Shown in pieces: positions 5,611 to 14,032 of a DNA stretch of 19,433 nucleotides (the first letter of the stretch is position 1; every line of letters starts with the position of its first letter). The notes beneath the pieces were generated by a model. It worked only from the letters and a program-made list of their open reading frames with translations. It was not told the origin of the DNA and did not search any database. The position numbers were made by a program, and so were the translations under genes. This DNA is from an uncultured Oscillospiraceae bacterium (GTDB lineage: Bacteria; Bacillota; Clostridia; Oscillospirales; Ruminococcaceae), in assembly GCA_934454435.1 (NCBI GenBank), contig CAKSGA010000043.1, positions 1-19,433 of the forward strand. The letters run 5' to 3'.

Positions 5611-6521
5611 TCGCCAAGCCTCAGCATTTCATCTATGCAGTGCTTTGCCGCAAGGCGCTGCTGCTCCTCGATCTGTATCTCAAAGCCGTCCCTGCCCTCC
5701 AGGGTATGGAGAACGTCAGCAATGGTAGTGACCTTCATGTTATGACATACGCAATCCTTTGAAAGCGGGAAGAACAGCTTCTCCGGGTGGTCAATGCCCA
5801 GGTGCTGCACTATGCTGTTCTCGGTCCCGATGATGAACTCCTTTGCGTCGCTGTTTGCCGCATAGGACATTATCTCGGTGGTGCTGCCTACGAAATCTGC
5901 AAGCTCCACTATCTCCGGGCGGCACTCAGGGTGCACCAGAAGCAGCGCCTGCGGGTGCAGCTTCTTTGCTGCGTGGACCTCAGCAGCGGTCAGCTTTGCG
6001 TGAGTCGGGCAGCCGCCGTGCACAAGCTGTATCTCCTTATCGGGAAGCTGCCTCTTTACATAATCGCCGAGGTTGCAGTCGGGAATGAACAGTATCTTGT
6101 CAGCGTCCATGCGGCTGATTATCTTCACTGCGGAGGACGACGTAACGCACACGTCAGAAAGGGTCTTGAGCGCAGCGGTGGTGTTTATGTAAGCGACCAC
6201 CTTATGGTCAGGGTACATCTGCTTCAGCTGGGTGAGCATCTCCATGTCGAGCTGCTCCGCCATGGGGCAGCCTGCTTCCTCCCGGGGGATAAGCACACGC
6301 TTCTCCGGGGAGAGTATCTTGACGGTCTCCGCCATAAAGCGGACGCCGCACATCATCACAGTGGCGTTGGGAGCCTTTGCAGCCTTCTGTGCAAGTCCGA
6401 ACGAGTCGCCTACGAAATCTGCGACCTCAAGTATGTCATGCGTCTGATAGCAGTGCGCTAAAATACAGACGTCCTTCTCCTTTTTGAGTTCCAGTATCTT
6501 CTGCTGGATATCCTTTGTCAT
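5607..6521 (-). CDS. nadA: Quinolinate synthase NadA
   Basis: NadA condenses iminoaspartate with dihydroxyacetone phosphate to quinolinate in de novo NAD synthesis, using an oxygen-sensitive [4Fe-4S] cluster. The protein has 304 aa, the compact form typical of anaerobes. The three expected cluster ligands are visible: C85 in EEAGCPMAE, C200 in HPEC and C259 in the CVCHNMK segment. Other signatures are LAHCYQ (21-26), YINTTAALK and GTENSIVQHL. The ATG has GGAGGAG six nt upstream. It sits 34 nt after the Rrf2-family gene and overlaps mnmA by 4 nt. The partners nadB and nadC, often adjacent in Clostridia, are not in this window. Control by an Fe-S-type Rrf2 regulator would match cofactor supply to demand; that is inference. 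Confidence 0.96.
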   Translation of the reverse strand: MTKDIQQKILELKKEKDVCILAHCYQTHDILEVADFVGDSFGLAQKAAKAPNATVMMCGVRFMAETVKILSPEKRVLIPREEAGCPMAEQLDMEMLTQLKQMYPDHKVVAYINTTAALKTLSDVCVTSSSAVKIISRMDADKILFIPDCNLGDYVKRQLPDKEIQLVHGGCPTHAKLTAAEVHAAKKLHPQALLLVHPECRPEIVELADFVGSTTEIMSYAANSDAKEFIIGTENSIVQHLGIDHPEKLFFPLSKDCVCHNMKVTTIADVLHTLEGRDGFEIQIEEQQRLAAKHCIDEMLRLGE

Positions 6522-6555
6522 GTGCTACTCCTCCCGGGAACGCAAACTTCCCATT

Positions 6556-6987
6556 TTAGATTGAATATTCCCCGCCGCCAGCGGACATATCTATCATATC
6601 CTGCAAAGAAACGCTGTCAAGGTAATCGTTTATAGCCTTATACAGACCCTCCCACACGGGAAGAGTCATGCATTCTGCCGCCCTGGGACACTCGTTGACC
6701 GGGTACTGAAGACAGCTCACCGGGCAGAGATTGCCCTCGGTGACCCTCAGTATCTCGCCTACCGTGTACTGGTCAGGGTTCTTGGACAGCGCATAGCCGC
6801 CCTGATAACCACGGTTGGTACGAAGCAGGTCCGCCTTGTTAAGCAGCGGCACGATCTGCTCCAGGTACTTTTTTGATATATTCTGTCGTTCGGCTATATC
6901 CTTGAGTGCGACATAACCGTCTGAACGATGAATAGCCAGGTCAAGCATCATTCTCAGCGCATAGCGCCCCTTTGTTGAAATTTTCAA
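6556..6987 (-). CDS. Rrf2-family (IscR-like) transcriptional regulator
   Basis: A 143-aa winged-helix regulator. The canonical N-terminus MKISTKGRYALRMMLDLA, the HTH region (about 27-50, ALKDIAERQNISKKYLEQIV) and the wing motif RGYQGGYAL (59-67) are all present. Four cysteines (C88, C92, C100, C106) lie in the loop where IscR and relatives bind a [2Fe-2S] cluster; the cysteine-synthesis regulator CymR lacks these. It is therefore likely an Fe-S, redox or iron sensor. The start is TTG at 6987, preceded by AAAGGGG with 8 nt spacing; no ATG fits the conserved start. It heads the operon with nadA, an Fe-S enzyme, and mnmA. Two promoters lie upstream, one with direct repeats in its spacer that could be its own operator. 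Confidence 0.93.
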   Translation of the reverse strand: MKISTKGRYALRMMLDLAIHRSDGYVALKDIAERQNISKKYLEQIVPLLNKADLLRTNRGYQGGYALSKNPDQYTVGEILRVTEGNLCPVSCLQYPVNECPRAAECMTLPVWEGLYKAINDYLDSVSLQDMIDMSAGGGEYSI

Positions 6988-7049
6988 TTAAGCTGCCCCT
7001 TTCAGAAACTAATGAGTAACTGCCGGCACTCCGCCGGTTCCTATTCTTA

Positions 7050-7078
7050 ATTATACCATAGGTTTACTAGGTTTTCAA
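7050..7078 (-). promoter_or_regulatory. rrf2 operon promoter P2 with direct-repeat operator
   Basis: On the minus strand TTGAAA (complement of 7073-7078), 17 nt, TATAAT (complement of 7050-7055). The spacer holds two TAGGTTT direct repeats on the plus strand, at 7059-7065 and 7068-7074, with a 9-bp period. Repressor sites of Rrf2 proteins commonly lie in such spacers, so autoregulation is likely but unproven. The leader downstream has a small CCGGC/GCCGG hairpin at 7023-7037. Confidence 0.7.
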
Positions 7079-7113
7079 GGGGTTATTGAAAATTTTTTCG
7101 GACATTTATAAAA

Positions 7114-7142
7114 ATTATACACTACACTGCCCTTTTTGTCAA
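7114..7142 (-). promoter_or_regulatory. rrf2 operon promoter P1 (perfect consensus)
   Basis: On the minus strand TTGACA (complement of 7137-7142), exactly 17 nt, TATAAT (complement of 7114-7119). It lies 64 bp upstream of P2 and would give a leader of about 120 nt. Transcription from it would pass through P2 and its repeats. Confidence 0.75.
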
Positions 7143-7179
7143 GAAGCGCCGCAAATTATTTCCACTGCCTTGACAAAAA
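7133..7179. repeat. 11-bp perfect inverted repeat carrying divergent -35 boxes
   Basis: TTTTTGTCAAG (7133-7143) and CTTGACAAAAA (7169-7179) are perfect reverse complements 25 nt apart. Each arm contains the TTGACA -35 box of one divergent promoter, P1 of the rrf2 operon and the radC promoter. The symmetry extends beyond the -35 hexamers themselves. Confidence 0.75.
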
Positions 7180-7198
7180 TAAATAGTTGCGTTATAAT
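7170..7198 (+). promoter_or_regulatory. Promoter of the radC-uvrB-uvrA operon
   Basis: TTGACA (7170-7175), 17 nt, TATAAT (7193-7198): a perfect vegetative consensus with transcription expected near 7205. I looked for a LexA (SOS) box of the Bacillus/Clostridium type (GAAC-N4-GTTC) around it and found none. Confidence 0.85.
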
Positions 7199-7248
7199 TA
7201 AGTACGGGCTTGTTCATGCAGGCCCAAAAACGTGAAAGAGGTCCTGAT

Positions 7249-7941
7249 ATGGCTGACGAAAAGAACCTGCATGCAGGTCACCGCCAACGCATGCTTAAAA
7301 GATATCTCGAACACGGGATAGATAATTTTGAAGATCACGAGATACTCGAGATTTTCCTCTATACCGCATACTCCCGCAGGAATACCAACGACATCAGCCA
7401 CCAGCTGATAAACCGGTTCGGTTCGCTGGAGGGCGTGCTGAACGCTGGCTTTGACGAACTCATGCAGGAAAAGGACGTCGGCCTGACGGCTGCCGCACTT
7501 ATCAGCTTCATGAAGGACTTTGCCAGGAGGTTCAACAAGGACCTTGCCGGGATAAAGCTGTCGGACTCCAACAGCATGCGGGACTACTGCCGGGAACTGC
7601 TGAAAGCTACTTCGTTTGAGGAGACCCACGCAGTGTTCCTTGACCGCAGCATGAACCTTGTCGGGGAGCTGCGGGTTTCCGAGGGCGGCAGCGACTCCAC
7701 GGAGTTCGACCTCCGTGCGATAGTCACCAAGGCGATAAGCACCCAGTGCAGCAACATAGTACTCGCCCACGGGCACCCCAGGGGGATACTTCTCCCGTCC
7801 TCGGCGGATATTGCCGCAACAAGGCGGATCTGCCGTTCCCTGAACGACATAGGCATAAATCTTTTGGATCATCTGATATTCAGCGAAGAAGGCAGCTATT
7901 CCATGAGGGCGGCGGGCATGATGCCGGACCTATGGAGCTGA
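7249..7941 (+). CDS. radC: RadC family protein (JAB/MPN domain)
   Basis: A 230-aa RadC-like protein. The N-terminal helical part (about 1-100) includes [29 protein letters not shown]. The C-terminal JAB/MPN+ domain has the metalloprotease-like motif H-x-H-x7-S-x-x-D: H174, H176, S184 and D187, within [14 protein letters not shown]. Most RadC proteins read HNHPSGxPxPS here, so the loop differs while the ligands remain. Despite its historical name, a direct DNA-repair role for RadC is not established. The ATG at 7249 is chosen because AAAGAGGT lies six nt upstream; an in-frame TTG at 7210 lies only a few bases after the predicted transcript start and has no ribosome binding site. It is the first gene of the operon leading into uvrB, 13 nt before it. 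Confidence 0.9.
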   Translation: MADEKNLHAGHRQRMLKRYLEHGIDNFEDHEILEIFLYTAYSRRNTNDISHQLINRFGSLEGVLNAGFDELMQEKDVGLTAAALISFMKDFARRFNKDLAGIKLSDSNSMRDYCRELLKATSFEETHAVFLDRSMNLVGELRVSEGGSDSTEFDLRAIVTKAISTQCSNIVLAHGHPRGILLPSSADIAATRRICRSLNDIGINLLDHLIFSEEGSYSMRAAGMMPDLWS

Positions 7942-7954
7942 ACGGGTAAACGGA

Positions 7955-9922
7955 ATGGATCATTTTGAACTTCACTCGCAGTACTCCCCTACCGGCGACC
8001 AGCCGCAGGCGATACAGGCGCTCACAGAGGGCATTCTCCGGGGCGACAAGGAGCAGACGCTTCTCGGCGTTACCGGCTCCGGTAAGACCTTTACCATGGC
8101 GAACATCATCGCAAACGTCAACCGTCCGACCCTCGTGCTCGCCCACAACAAGACCCTCGCAGCGCAGCTATGCTCAGAGTTCCGGGAGTTCTTCCCGAAC
8201 AATGCCGTGGAGTACTTCGTGTCATACTACGACTACTACCAGCCGGAGGCGTATATTCCCTCCACAGACGCATATATCGAAAAAGACAGTGCGATAAACG
8301 ACGAGATCGACCGCCTGCGCCACTCTGCGACAATGGCCCTTGCAGAGCGCCGGGACGTCATAATCGTGGCTTCGGTGTCCTGTATTTACTCCCTGGGAAG
8401 CCCGGAGGATTACCGCAGCAACACGCTTTCCCTCAGACAGGGACAGGAGATAAGCCGTGAGGAAGTCATAAAGCGGCTGGTGGAGATACAGTACGAGCGA
8501 AACGAGCTCGCATTCACCCGAAACCGCTTCCGTGCCAAGGGCGACACGCTGGAGATCTTCCCCGCAGGCGGCACCAACGAAACCGCTATCCGTGTGGAGT
8601 TCTTCGGGGACGAGATCGACCGCATAAGCGAATTCAACGCACTCACCGGAGATGTCAGCGCAACGCTGCTGCATGTGATGATCTTCCCGGCTTCGCACTA
8701 CATCGTAGGTCAGGCAAGGCTGCACGATGCCCTCAGCGATATTGCAGAGGAAATGGAGCAGCGTGTCAAGTATTTCACCGAGAACAACAAGCTGATCGAA
8801 GCCCAGCGTATCGAGCAACGCACCCGCTACGACATGGAAATGCTCAGCGAGATAGGCACCTGCAAGGGCGTTGAGAACTACTCACGTGTGCTGGCAGGCA
8901 GGGCTCCGGGCTCCACGCCGATCACGCTGCTGGACCACTTCCCAAAGGACTTCCTGCTGATGGTGGACGAGAGCCACGTTACGCTCCCCCAGGTCAGGGG
9001 CATGTACGGCGGCGACTTCGCACGCAAGAAGAACCTGGTGGACTACGGCTTCCGTCTGCCCTCCGCATATGATAACCGCCCGATGAACTTTGACGAGTTC
9101 TACTCAAAGATTGGGCAGGCTGTGTTCGTTTCTGCGACCCCCGGGGATTTCGAGAAAGAGCACTCCACGCAGATAGTTGAACAGGTCATCAGACCTACCG
9201 GACTTCTCGACCCGGAAGTCATAGTAAAGCCTACGCAGGGTCAGATAGAGGATCTCATCTCTGAAATAAACACCCGCACTGCCAAGAAGCAGCGTGTGCT
9301 CGTGACCACCCTCACCAAGAAAATGGCGGAGGACCTCACGGCGTATCTTGAGAAGATGGAGATAAAGGTCCGCTACATGCACCACGACGTTGACACGATA
9401 GAGCGAATGGAGCTCATACGTGACCTGCGTGCGGGGGAATACGACGTGCTGGTCGGAATAAACCTGCTGCGTGAGGGTCTTGACATACCCGAGGTGTCGC
9501 TTGTCGCCATTCTGGACGCCGACAAGGAAGGCTTCCTGAGAAGTGAAACGTCCCTGGTACAGACCATAGGCAGAGCCGCCCGAAACGCCGAGGGCGTAGT
9601 CATAATGTACGCCGACAGCGTAACGGAATCCATGGAGCGTGCGATAACCGAGACCCAGCGCCGCCGTGAAATTCAGCAGAAGTACAACCAGGAGCATGGC
9701 ATTACTCCGAAAACGATCATCAAGGATATACGGGACGTGCTGGAGATAACGAAGAAGTCCGACGGCTCCTCCAAGCATGGCAAGCCGATAAAGCAGATGA
9801 CGAAGCGGGAGCGTGAAGCTCTCATAGCACGCTACACCGCCGAGATGAAAAAGGCGGCAAAAATGCTGGATTTCGAGCATGCGGCATTCCTGCGTGACAA
9901 GATAAAGGAGCTTGAAAAATGA
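7955..9922 (+). CDS. uvrB: Excinuclease ABC subunit UvrB
   Basis: UvrB is the damage-verifying helicase-like subunit of nucleotide excision repair; it is loaded by UvrA and recruits UvrC for incision. Full-length at 655 aa. Walker A is GVTGSGKTF at 38-46. The damage-probing beta-hairpin includes [12 protein letters not shown] at 91-102. Walker B/DEAD-like DESH is near 338. Helicase motif VI-like QTIGRAARN follows, and a C-terminal UVR motif (about 618-655) binds UvrC. The start matches the family N-terminus ([15 protein letters not shown]), but the ribosome binding site is weak (GGGTAAACGGA), so coupling to radC translation 13 nt upstream is likely. The next gene overlaps its stop as ATGA. 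Confidence 0.98.
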   Translation: MDHFELHSQYSPTGDQPQAIQALTEGILRGDKEQTLLGVTGSGKTFTMANIIANVNRPTLVLAHNKTLAAQLCSEFREFFPNNAVEYFVSYYDYYQPEAYIPSTDAYIEKDSAINDEIDRLRHSATMALAERRDVIIVASVSCIYSLGSPEDYRSNTLSLRQGQEISREEVIKRLVEIQYERNELAFTRNRFRAKGDTLEIFPAGGTNETAIRVEFFGDEIDRISEFNALTGDVSATLLHVMIFPASHYIVGQARLHDALSDIAEEMEQRVKYFTENNKLIEAQRIEQRTRYDMEMLSEIGTCKGVENYSRVLAGRAPGSTPITLLDHFPKDFLLMVDESHVTLPQVRGMYGGDFARKKNLVDYGFRLPSAYDNRPMNFDEFYSKIGQAVFVSATPGDFEKEHSTQIVEQVIRPTGLLDPEVIVKPTQGQIEDLISEINTRTAKKQRVLVTTLTKKMAEDLTAYLEKMEIKVRYMHHDVDTIERMELIRDLRAGEYDVLVGINLLREGLDIPEVSLVAILDADKEGFLRSETSLVQTIGRAARNAEGVVIMYADSVTESMERAITETQRRREIQQKYNQEHGITPKTIIKDIRDVLEITKKSDGSSKHGKPIKQMTKREREALIARYTAEMKKAAKMLDFEHAAFLRDKIKELEK

Positions 9923-10332
9923 CCTACTTCAAATACCCCGATGCTGCCACCCTGGACGGATACCTTGCAAAAAAAGAGCCGCTCATAATTGCGATATCCT
10001 TTGACGGAGAAACAGTCCTGATATCACGTCTGGACGACAGCTTTGAGCATCACATTCTGCTCGCCCATTTCGGCATCAAGCAGACTGATATCGACAGATA
10101 CTTCCGTATCGTTGTTGACGAGGGCTCCGCCGACTGGACCTTCGTGTGCCCGCCGGACTACAAGGGTATCACGGACAGGAAACGGCGCATAACTGCATTC
10201 TATAATGATGGAATAAACGCAATATCAAGGGTTCTTGCGGATATAGAATACTACTCAGACATCAGGATACCCAAAAGATACCGCAGGCATTTTGAAGCGC
10301 TCGGCGACGACAGCTCATACCTGCCGTACTGA
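9919..10332 (+). CDS. Unknown 137-aa protein between uvrB and uvrA
   Basis: I do not recognise this family. The ATG overlaps the uvrB stop codon (ATGA) and the stop is 21 nt before uvrA, so it is tightly built into the uvr operon and probably translated by coupling to uvrB. The product is soluble and mixed alpha/beta, with no signal peptide or membrane segment. The first half ([21 protein letters not shown]) looks like a beta hairpin. The second half is basic and helical ([21 protein letters not shown], about 86-106; IPKRYRRHF, 117-125), which could contact nucleic acid. There are no cysteine clusters and no known catalytic motif; a single Cys lies at 77. A role linked to excision repair is guilt by association only. 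Confidence 0.85.
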   Translation: MTYFKYPDAATLDGYLAKKEPLIIAISFDGETVLISRLDDSFEHHILLAHFGIKQTDIDRYFRIVVDEGSADWTFVCPPDYKGITDRKRRITAFYNDGINAISRVLADIEYYSDIRIPKRYRRHFEALGDDSSYLPY

Positions 10333-10353
10333 GAATGAAAGGGAACAAAAGAA

Positions 10354-13173
10354 ATGGCAAACGACAAAATAATCATCAGGGGCGCCCGGGAGCACAACCT
10401 GAAGAATATAGACCTCACGATACCCCGGGACAGCCTTGTGGTAATGACCGGACTTTCCGGCAGCGGAAAGAGCTCACTGGCGTTCGATACGATATTTGCG
10501 GACGGTCAGCGCAGATACATGGAGAGCCTTTCCTCATATGCGAGAATGTTCCTCGGGCAGATGGAGAAACCCGATGTTGACAGCATCGAGGGACTTTCCC
10601 CGGCGATCTCCATAGACCAGAAAACCACCTCAAAGAACCCCCGTTCCACGGTGGGAACGGTAACTGAGATCTACGACTACCTGCGACTGATGTACGCACG
10701 TATCGGAATTCCCCACTGCCCCGTCTGCGGCCGTGAGATAAAGCAGCAGACCGTTGACGAGATAGTCGATAAGGTCATGGAACTGCCGGAGCGCACGAAG
10801 TTCCAGGTGCTGGCGCCTGTAGTCAGGGGACGCAAGGGTGAGCACCAGAAAGAATTTGAGGCGGCACGCAGATCCGGCTACTCCCGTGTGCGTGTTGACG
10901 GCATCGCCTACGACCTCACCGAGAAGATAACGCTTGAAAAGAACAAGAAACATTCCATCGAGATAGTGGTTGACCGTCTTGTAATGAAAGACGGTATAAA
11001 GTCCCGCCTGACCGAGAGCATCGAAACCGCCGGAAGCCTTACCGGCGGGCTTGTATACATCGACGTTATCGACGGCGAGGAGCTCCACTTTTCCCAGAGC
11101 TACGCCTGCCCGGAGCACGGCGTTTCCATTGAGGAGCTGGTACCGAGAATGTTCTCATTCAACAACCCCTACGGAGCCTGCCCGAAGTGCACCGGTCTTG
11201 GCAGCTACCGCCGGGTGGACCCCGACCTCATCATGCCGAACGCCGGGCTTTCTATCCGTGACGGAGCGATAAGGGCGTCAGGCTGGAACTATGCCGAGGG
11301 CACGATCGCCGCAATGTATATCGATGCCCTCGCCGAAAAGCACGGATTTTCCGTTGACCAGCCCGTGGGAGATCTCCCGAAAGCAGCGATAGACGAGATA
11401 ATGCACGGCACCAGGGGCGAGAAGATACTCATAAAGCGTCCGAAACAGCAGGGCGGTGGTCAGTTCTACACGGATTTCGAGGGTATCGCAAATAACCTTG
11501 AGCGCCGCTACAACGAAACCTCCAGCCAGTATTCCAGGGACACGATTGAAGAGTTCATGAGCGATGTGGAATGCCCCGAATGCCACGGCGAACGGCTTAA
11601 CAAGGCGGCTCTTTCCGTCACCGTAGGCGGTAAGAACATCATGGAGTTCTGCCGTATGTCAATCACCGAGGCGCTGGATTTCGTGAACGGTCTTGAACTC
11701 ACACCCCGGGAAGCAATGATAGCAAAGCAGATACTAAAGGAGATAAAGTCCCGACTGGGCTTTTTACAGAGCGTAGGGCTGGAATACCTCACGCTGTCAC
11801 GCTCGGCTGGTACTCTTTCCGGCGGCGAGAGCCAGCGTATCCGCCTTGCGACACAGATAGGAAGCTCCCTCACCGGCGTGCTGTATATCCTTGACGAGCC
11901 GTCCATAGGGCTCCATCAGAGGGACAACGACAAGCTGATAGCTACCCTGCGCCGTCTGCGGGACCTCGGTAACACGCTGATTGTTGTGGAGCATGACGAG
12001 GACACCATGCGGGCTGCGGACTGGATAGTCGATATCGGTCCGGGAGCGGGAGTACACGGCGGCGAGGTCATTTACAGCGGTGATGTCAAGGGTCTGCTGA
12101 AATGCAAAAATTCCATCACCGGACAATACCTCAGCGGGAAGCTCAGGATACCCGTGCCGGAAAAGCGACGTTCGCCCTCGGGCAAGTGGCTTAAGGTCAT
12201 AGGCGCCGCCGAGAACAACCTGCGCAATATAGACGTTGAGATACCCCTGGGCGTGTTCACCTGCGTGACCGGCGTTTCCGGCAGCGGTAAGAGCTCCCTG
12301 GTGAACGAGATAATCTACAAGCACCTGGTCGGCAAGCTGAACCGTGCCCGCACACGTCCCGGAAAGTTCACTGACATGAAGGGCGTGGAATATCTCGACA
12401 AGGTGATAATGATAGATCAGTCCCCCATCGGCAGAACCCCACGCAGCAACCCTGCGACATACACCGGCGTTTTCAACGATATCCGTGAGCTCTTCGCACA
12501 GACTAACGAAGCCAAGGCAAAGGGCTACGGTCCGGGACGGTTCTCATTCAATATCAAGGGCGGTCGCTGCGAAGCCTGCGAGGGCGACGGTATAATCAAG
12601 ATCGAAATGCACTTCCTGCCGGACGTTTTCGTGCCCTGCGAGGTCTGCAAGGGTCACAGGTACAACCGTGAAACGCTGGAGGTCCGCTACAAGGGCAAGA
12701 ATATCTTCGAGGTGCTGGACATGACGGTGTCCGAGGGCGTGGAGTTCTTCGCCAATATCCCGAAGATATACAACAAGCTGAAAACCCTGGAGGAAGTCGG
12801 GCTGGGCTATATCAAGATAGGACAGAGCAGCACGACCCTTTCCGGCGGCGAAGCTCAGCGCATAAAGCTGGCTGCGGAGCTGTCGAAGCGCTCCACCGGC
12901 AGGACGATATATATCCTTGACGAGCCCACCACGGGACTTCACACAGCGGACGTCCGGAAGCTCATCGAGATACTCCAGAAGCTCGCCGAGGGCGGAAATT
13001 CCGTGCTGGTCATCGAGCACAATCTTGACGTGATAAAGACCGCCGACTACATCGTTGATATGGGTCCCGAGGGCGGAAGCGGCGGCGGAACGGTCGTTGC
13101 TACCGGCACCCCTGAGCAGATAGCCACCGATCCCGCAAGCTACACCGGCATGTACCTTAAAAAGCTGCTGTGA
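10354..13173 (+). CDS. uvrA: Excinuclease ABC subunit UvrA
   Basis: UvrA is the ABC-type ATPase that finds DNA lesions as a dimer and loads UvrB. At 939 aa it is full length. The first ATPase has Walker [10 protein letters not shown] at 33-41 and signature LSGGESQR; the second has GVSGSGKSS and LSGGEAQR, each followed by ILDEP Walker B motifs. Zinc-binding cysteines are visible in the first insertion (CPVCGRE; and ACPEH...CPKC) and in the C-terminal half (CEACEGDG ... CEVC) where the DNA-contacting zinc finger lies. All key residues appear intact. The ribosome binding site AAAGGG is about 10 nt before the ATG. It follows the unknown 137-aa gene by 21 nt. Confidence 0.98.
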   Translation: MANDKIIIRGAREHNLKNIDLTIPRDSLVVMTGLSGSGKSSLAFDTIFADGQRRYMESLSSYARMFLGQMEKPDVDSIEGLSPAISIDQKTTSKNPRSTVGTVTEIYDYLRLMYARIGIPHCPVCGREIKQQTVDEIVDKVMELPERTKFQVLAPVVRGRKGEHQKEFEAARRSGYSRVRVDGIAYDLTEKITLEKNKKHSIEIVVDRLVMKDGIKSRLTESIETAGSLTGGLVYIDVIDGEELHFSQSYACPEHGVSIEELVPRMFSFNNPYGACPKCTGLGSYRRVDPDLIMPNAGLSIRDGAIRASGWNYAEGTIAAMYIDALAEKHGFSVDQPVGDLPKAAIDEIMHGTRGEKILIKRPKQQGGGQFYTDFEGIANNLERRYNETSSQYSRDTIEEFMSDVECPECHGERLNKAALSVTVGGKNIMEFCRMSITEALDFVNGLELTPREAMIAKQILKEIKSRLGFLQSVGLEYLTLSRSAGTLSGGESQRIRLATQIGSSLTGVLYILDEPSIGLHQRDNDKLIATLRRLRDLGNTLIVVEHDEDTMRAADWIVDIGPGAGVHGGEVIYSGDVKGLLKCKNSITGQYLSGKLRIPVPEKRRSPSGKWLKVIGAAENNLRNIDVEIPLGVFTCVTGVSGSGKSSLVNEIIYKHLVGKLNRARTRPGKFTDMKGVEYLDKVIMIDQSPIGRTPRSNPATYTGVFNDIRELFAQTNEAKAKGYGPGRFSFNIKGGRCEACEGDGIIKIEMHFLPDVFVPCEVCKGHRYNRETLEVRYKGKNIFEVLDMTVSEGVEFFANIPKIYNKLKTLEEVGLGYIKIGQSSTTLSGGEAQRIKLAAELSKRSTGRTIYILDEPTTGLHTADVRKLIEILQKLAEGGNSVLVIEHNLDVIKTADYIVDMGPEGGSGGGTVVATGTPEQIATDPASYTGMYLKKLL

Positions 13174-13185
13174 CGGCGATGCCTT

Positions 13186-13212
13186 TTCAACAACCGGCAA
13201 GTAATTGTTGAA
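13186..13212. repeat. Inverted repeat between uvrA and the GNAT gene
   Basis: TTCAACAA (13186-13193) and TTGTTGAA (13205-13212) are perfect reverse complements, 11 nt apart, in the 55-nt gap before the GNAT gene. The stem is AU-rich and lacks a T-tail, so it is at best a weak terminator, an RNA processing site or an operator. Confidence 0.4.
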
Positions 13213-13228
13213 TTTATGAGGTGCGACC

Positions 13229-14002
13229 ATGACGAATTATGAGATATTCCGAAGCTGCTTTCCCGGGCTGGAGCTCGGCGAGCATCAGTTCACAAGGCTT
13301 TCCGGGCTGGACAGCGGCGAGCTGCTCACGGCTGACGGCGGCTTTGCGCTTGTAGCCGGGAACGACCTACGTCTGCTCTGCGTGGAGCCCTCAAAGCGTG
13401 GCAGTGCTATCGGAACTTTGCTGCTGGAGCGGGCCGAGAAACTCATACGCTCCGGAGGGAATACCCGTGCGGAGCTCGGCGGGACAGATTCTGGGCTGCT
13501 TATCGGCGTGCCGGAAGAGTCCGCTGAGTTTTTCCGCAGACATGGCTGGGAGCTCGGCGACAGAGTCGCAGAAATGTTCGGCACGCCTGAAATGCTCCGG
13601 AGTGCCCCGGACGCTGACGGTGCGGAGTTCGGCTTTTACACCGGTAGCGGACTTGAACAGTCGGTAGCCTCCGTTGACCCTGACTGGGTGCAGTATTTTG
13701 ACGGCGGTGAGGTGTTCTGCGGTTTTTCAGGCGGACAAATCGCCTCATTCTGCATTATTGAGGACGATGTAGAATGCCTGTTCTCTGACGGCTCAAGGAT
13801 CGGCAGCATCGGCTGCGTGGGGACTGTTCCGGAATTCCGCCGGAAAGGTATTGGTCTGAAAATGGTGGAGCTTGCCGCACGGGAACTTTACAGACGTGGC
13901 TGCGGGAAGATCTTCATTCACTACACCGGTGTGTACGACTGGTATGCGAAGATCGGATTCAAAACCGGAATTATGATGTATCTCTCGCATAAAGATATAT
14001 AA
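13229..14002 (+). CDS. GNAT acetyltransferase with tandem GNAT-like halves
   Basis: A 257-aa protein with two GNAT-like segments. The C-terminal half is a recognisable GNAT fold with the acetyl-CoA-binding motif A at about 197-214 (GTVPEFRRKGIGLKMVEL) and a C-terminal motif including VYDWYAKIGFK. The N-terminal half has a similar motif, VEPSKRGSAIGTLLL at 52-66, followed by AEFFRRHGWE (99-108), but lacks part of the usual first strands and is probably a degenerate copy. Substrate is unknown; tandem GNATs acetylate small molecules, peptides or proteins. GAGGT lies six nt before the ATG. The gene lies 55 nt after uvrA without a clear terminator between and is closed by the terminator at 14007-14025, so it is probably the last gene of the uvr operon. 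Confidence 0.85.
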   Translation: MTNYEIFRSCFPGLELGEHQFTRLSGLDSGELLTADGGFALVAGNDLRLLCVEPSKRGSAIGTLLLERAEKLIRSGGNTRAELGGTDSGLLIGVPEESAEFFRRHGWELGDRVAEMFGTPEMLRSAPDADGAEFGFYTGSGLEQSVASVDPDWVQYFDGGEVFCGFSGGQIASFCIIEDDVECLFSDGSRIGSIGCVGTVPEFRRKGIGLKMVELAARELYRRGCGKIFIHYTGVYDWYAKIGFKTGIMMYLSHKDI

Positions 14003-14006
14003 AAAT

Positions 14007-14025
14007 GGGCGACCACCGGTCGCCC
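14007..14025. terminator. Bidirectional terminator between GNAT and HAD genes
   Basis: GGGCGACC (14007-14014) and GGTCGCCC (14018-14025) form an 8-bp stem with a 3-nt loop. The plus-strand tail is AAATTTTTATTTT; the minus-strand tail is ATTTTTATAT. It ends both the uvr operon and the converging ABC-F/exonuclease/HAD operon. Confidence 0.9.
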
Positions 14026-14032
14026 CAAATTT

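Noticed and set aside
4408..5745. 445-codon open frame on the plus strand
   Set aside because: Antisense to mnmA and the end of nadA; its start overlaps the SLOG stop but has no ribosome binding site, and it crosses the shared terminator.
7210..7248. N-terminal extension of RadC from a TTG
   Set aside because: It would start only about 5 nt after the predicted transcript start with no ribosome binding site; the ATG at 7249 has AAAGAGGT.
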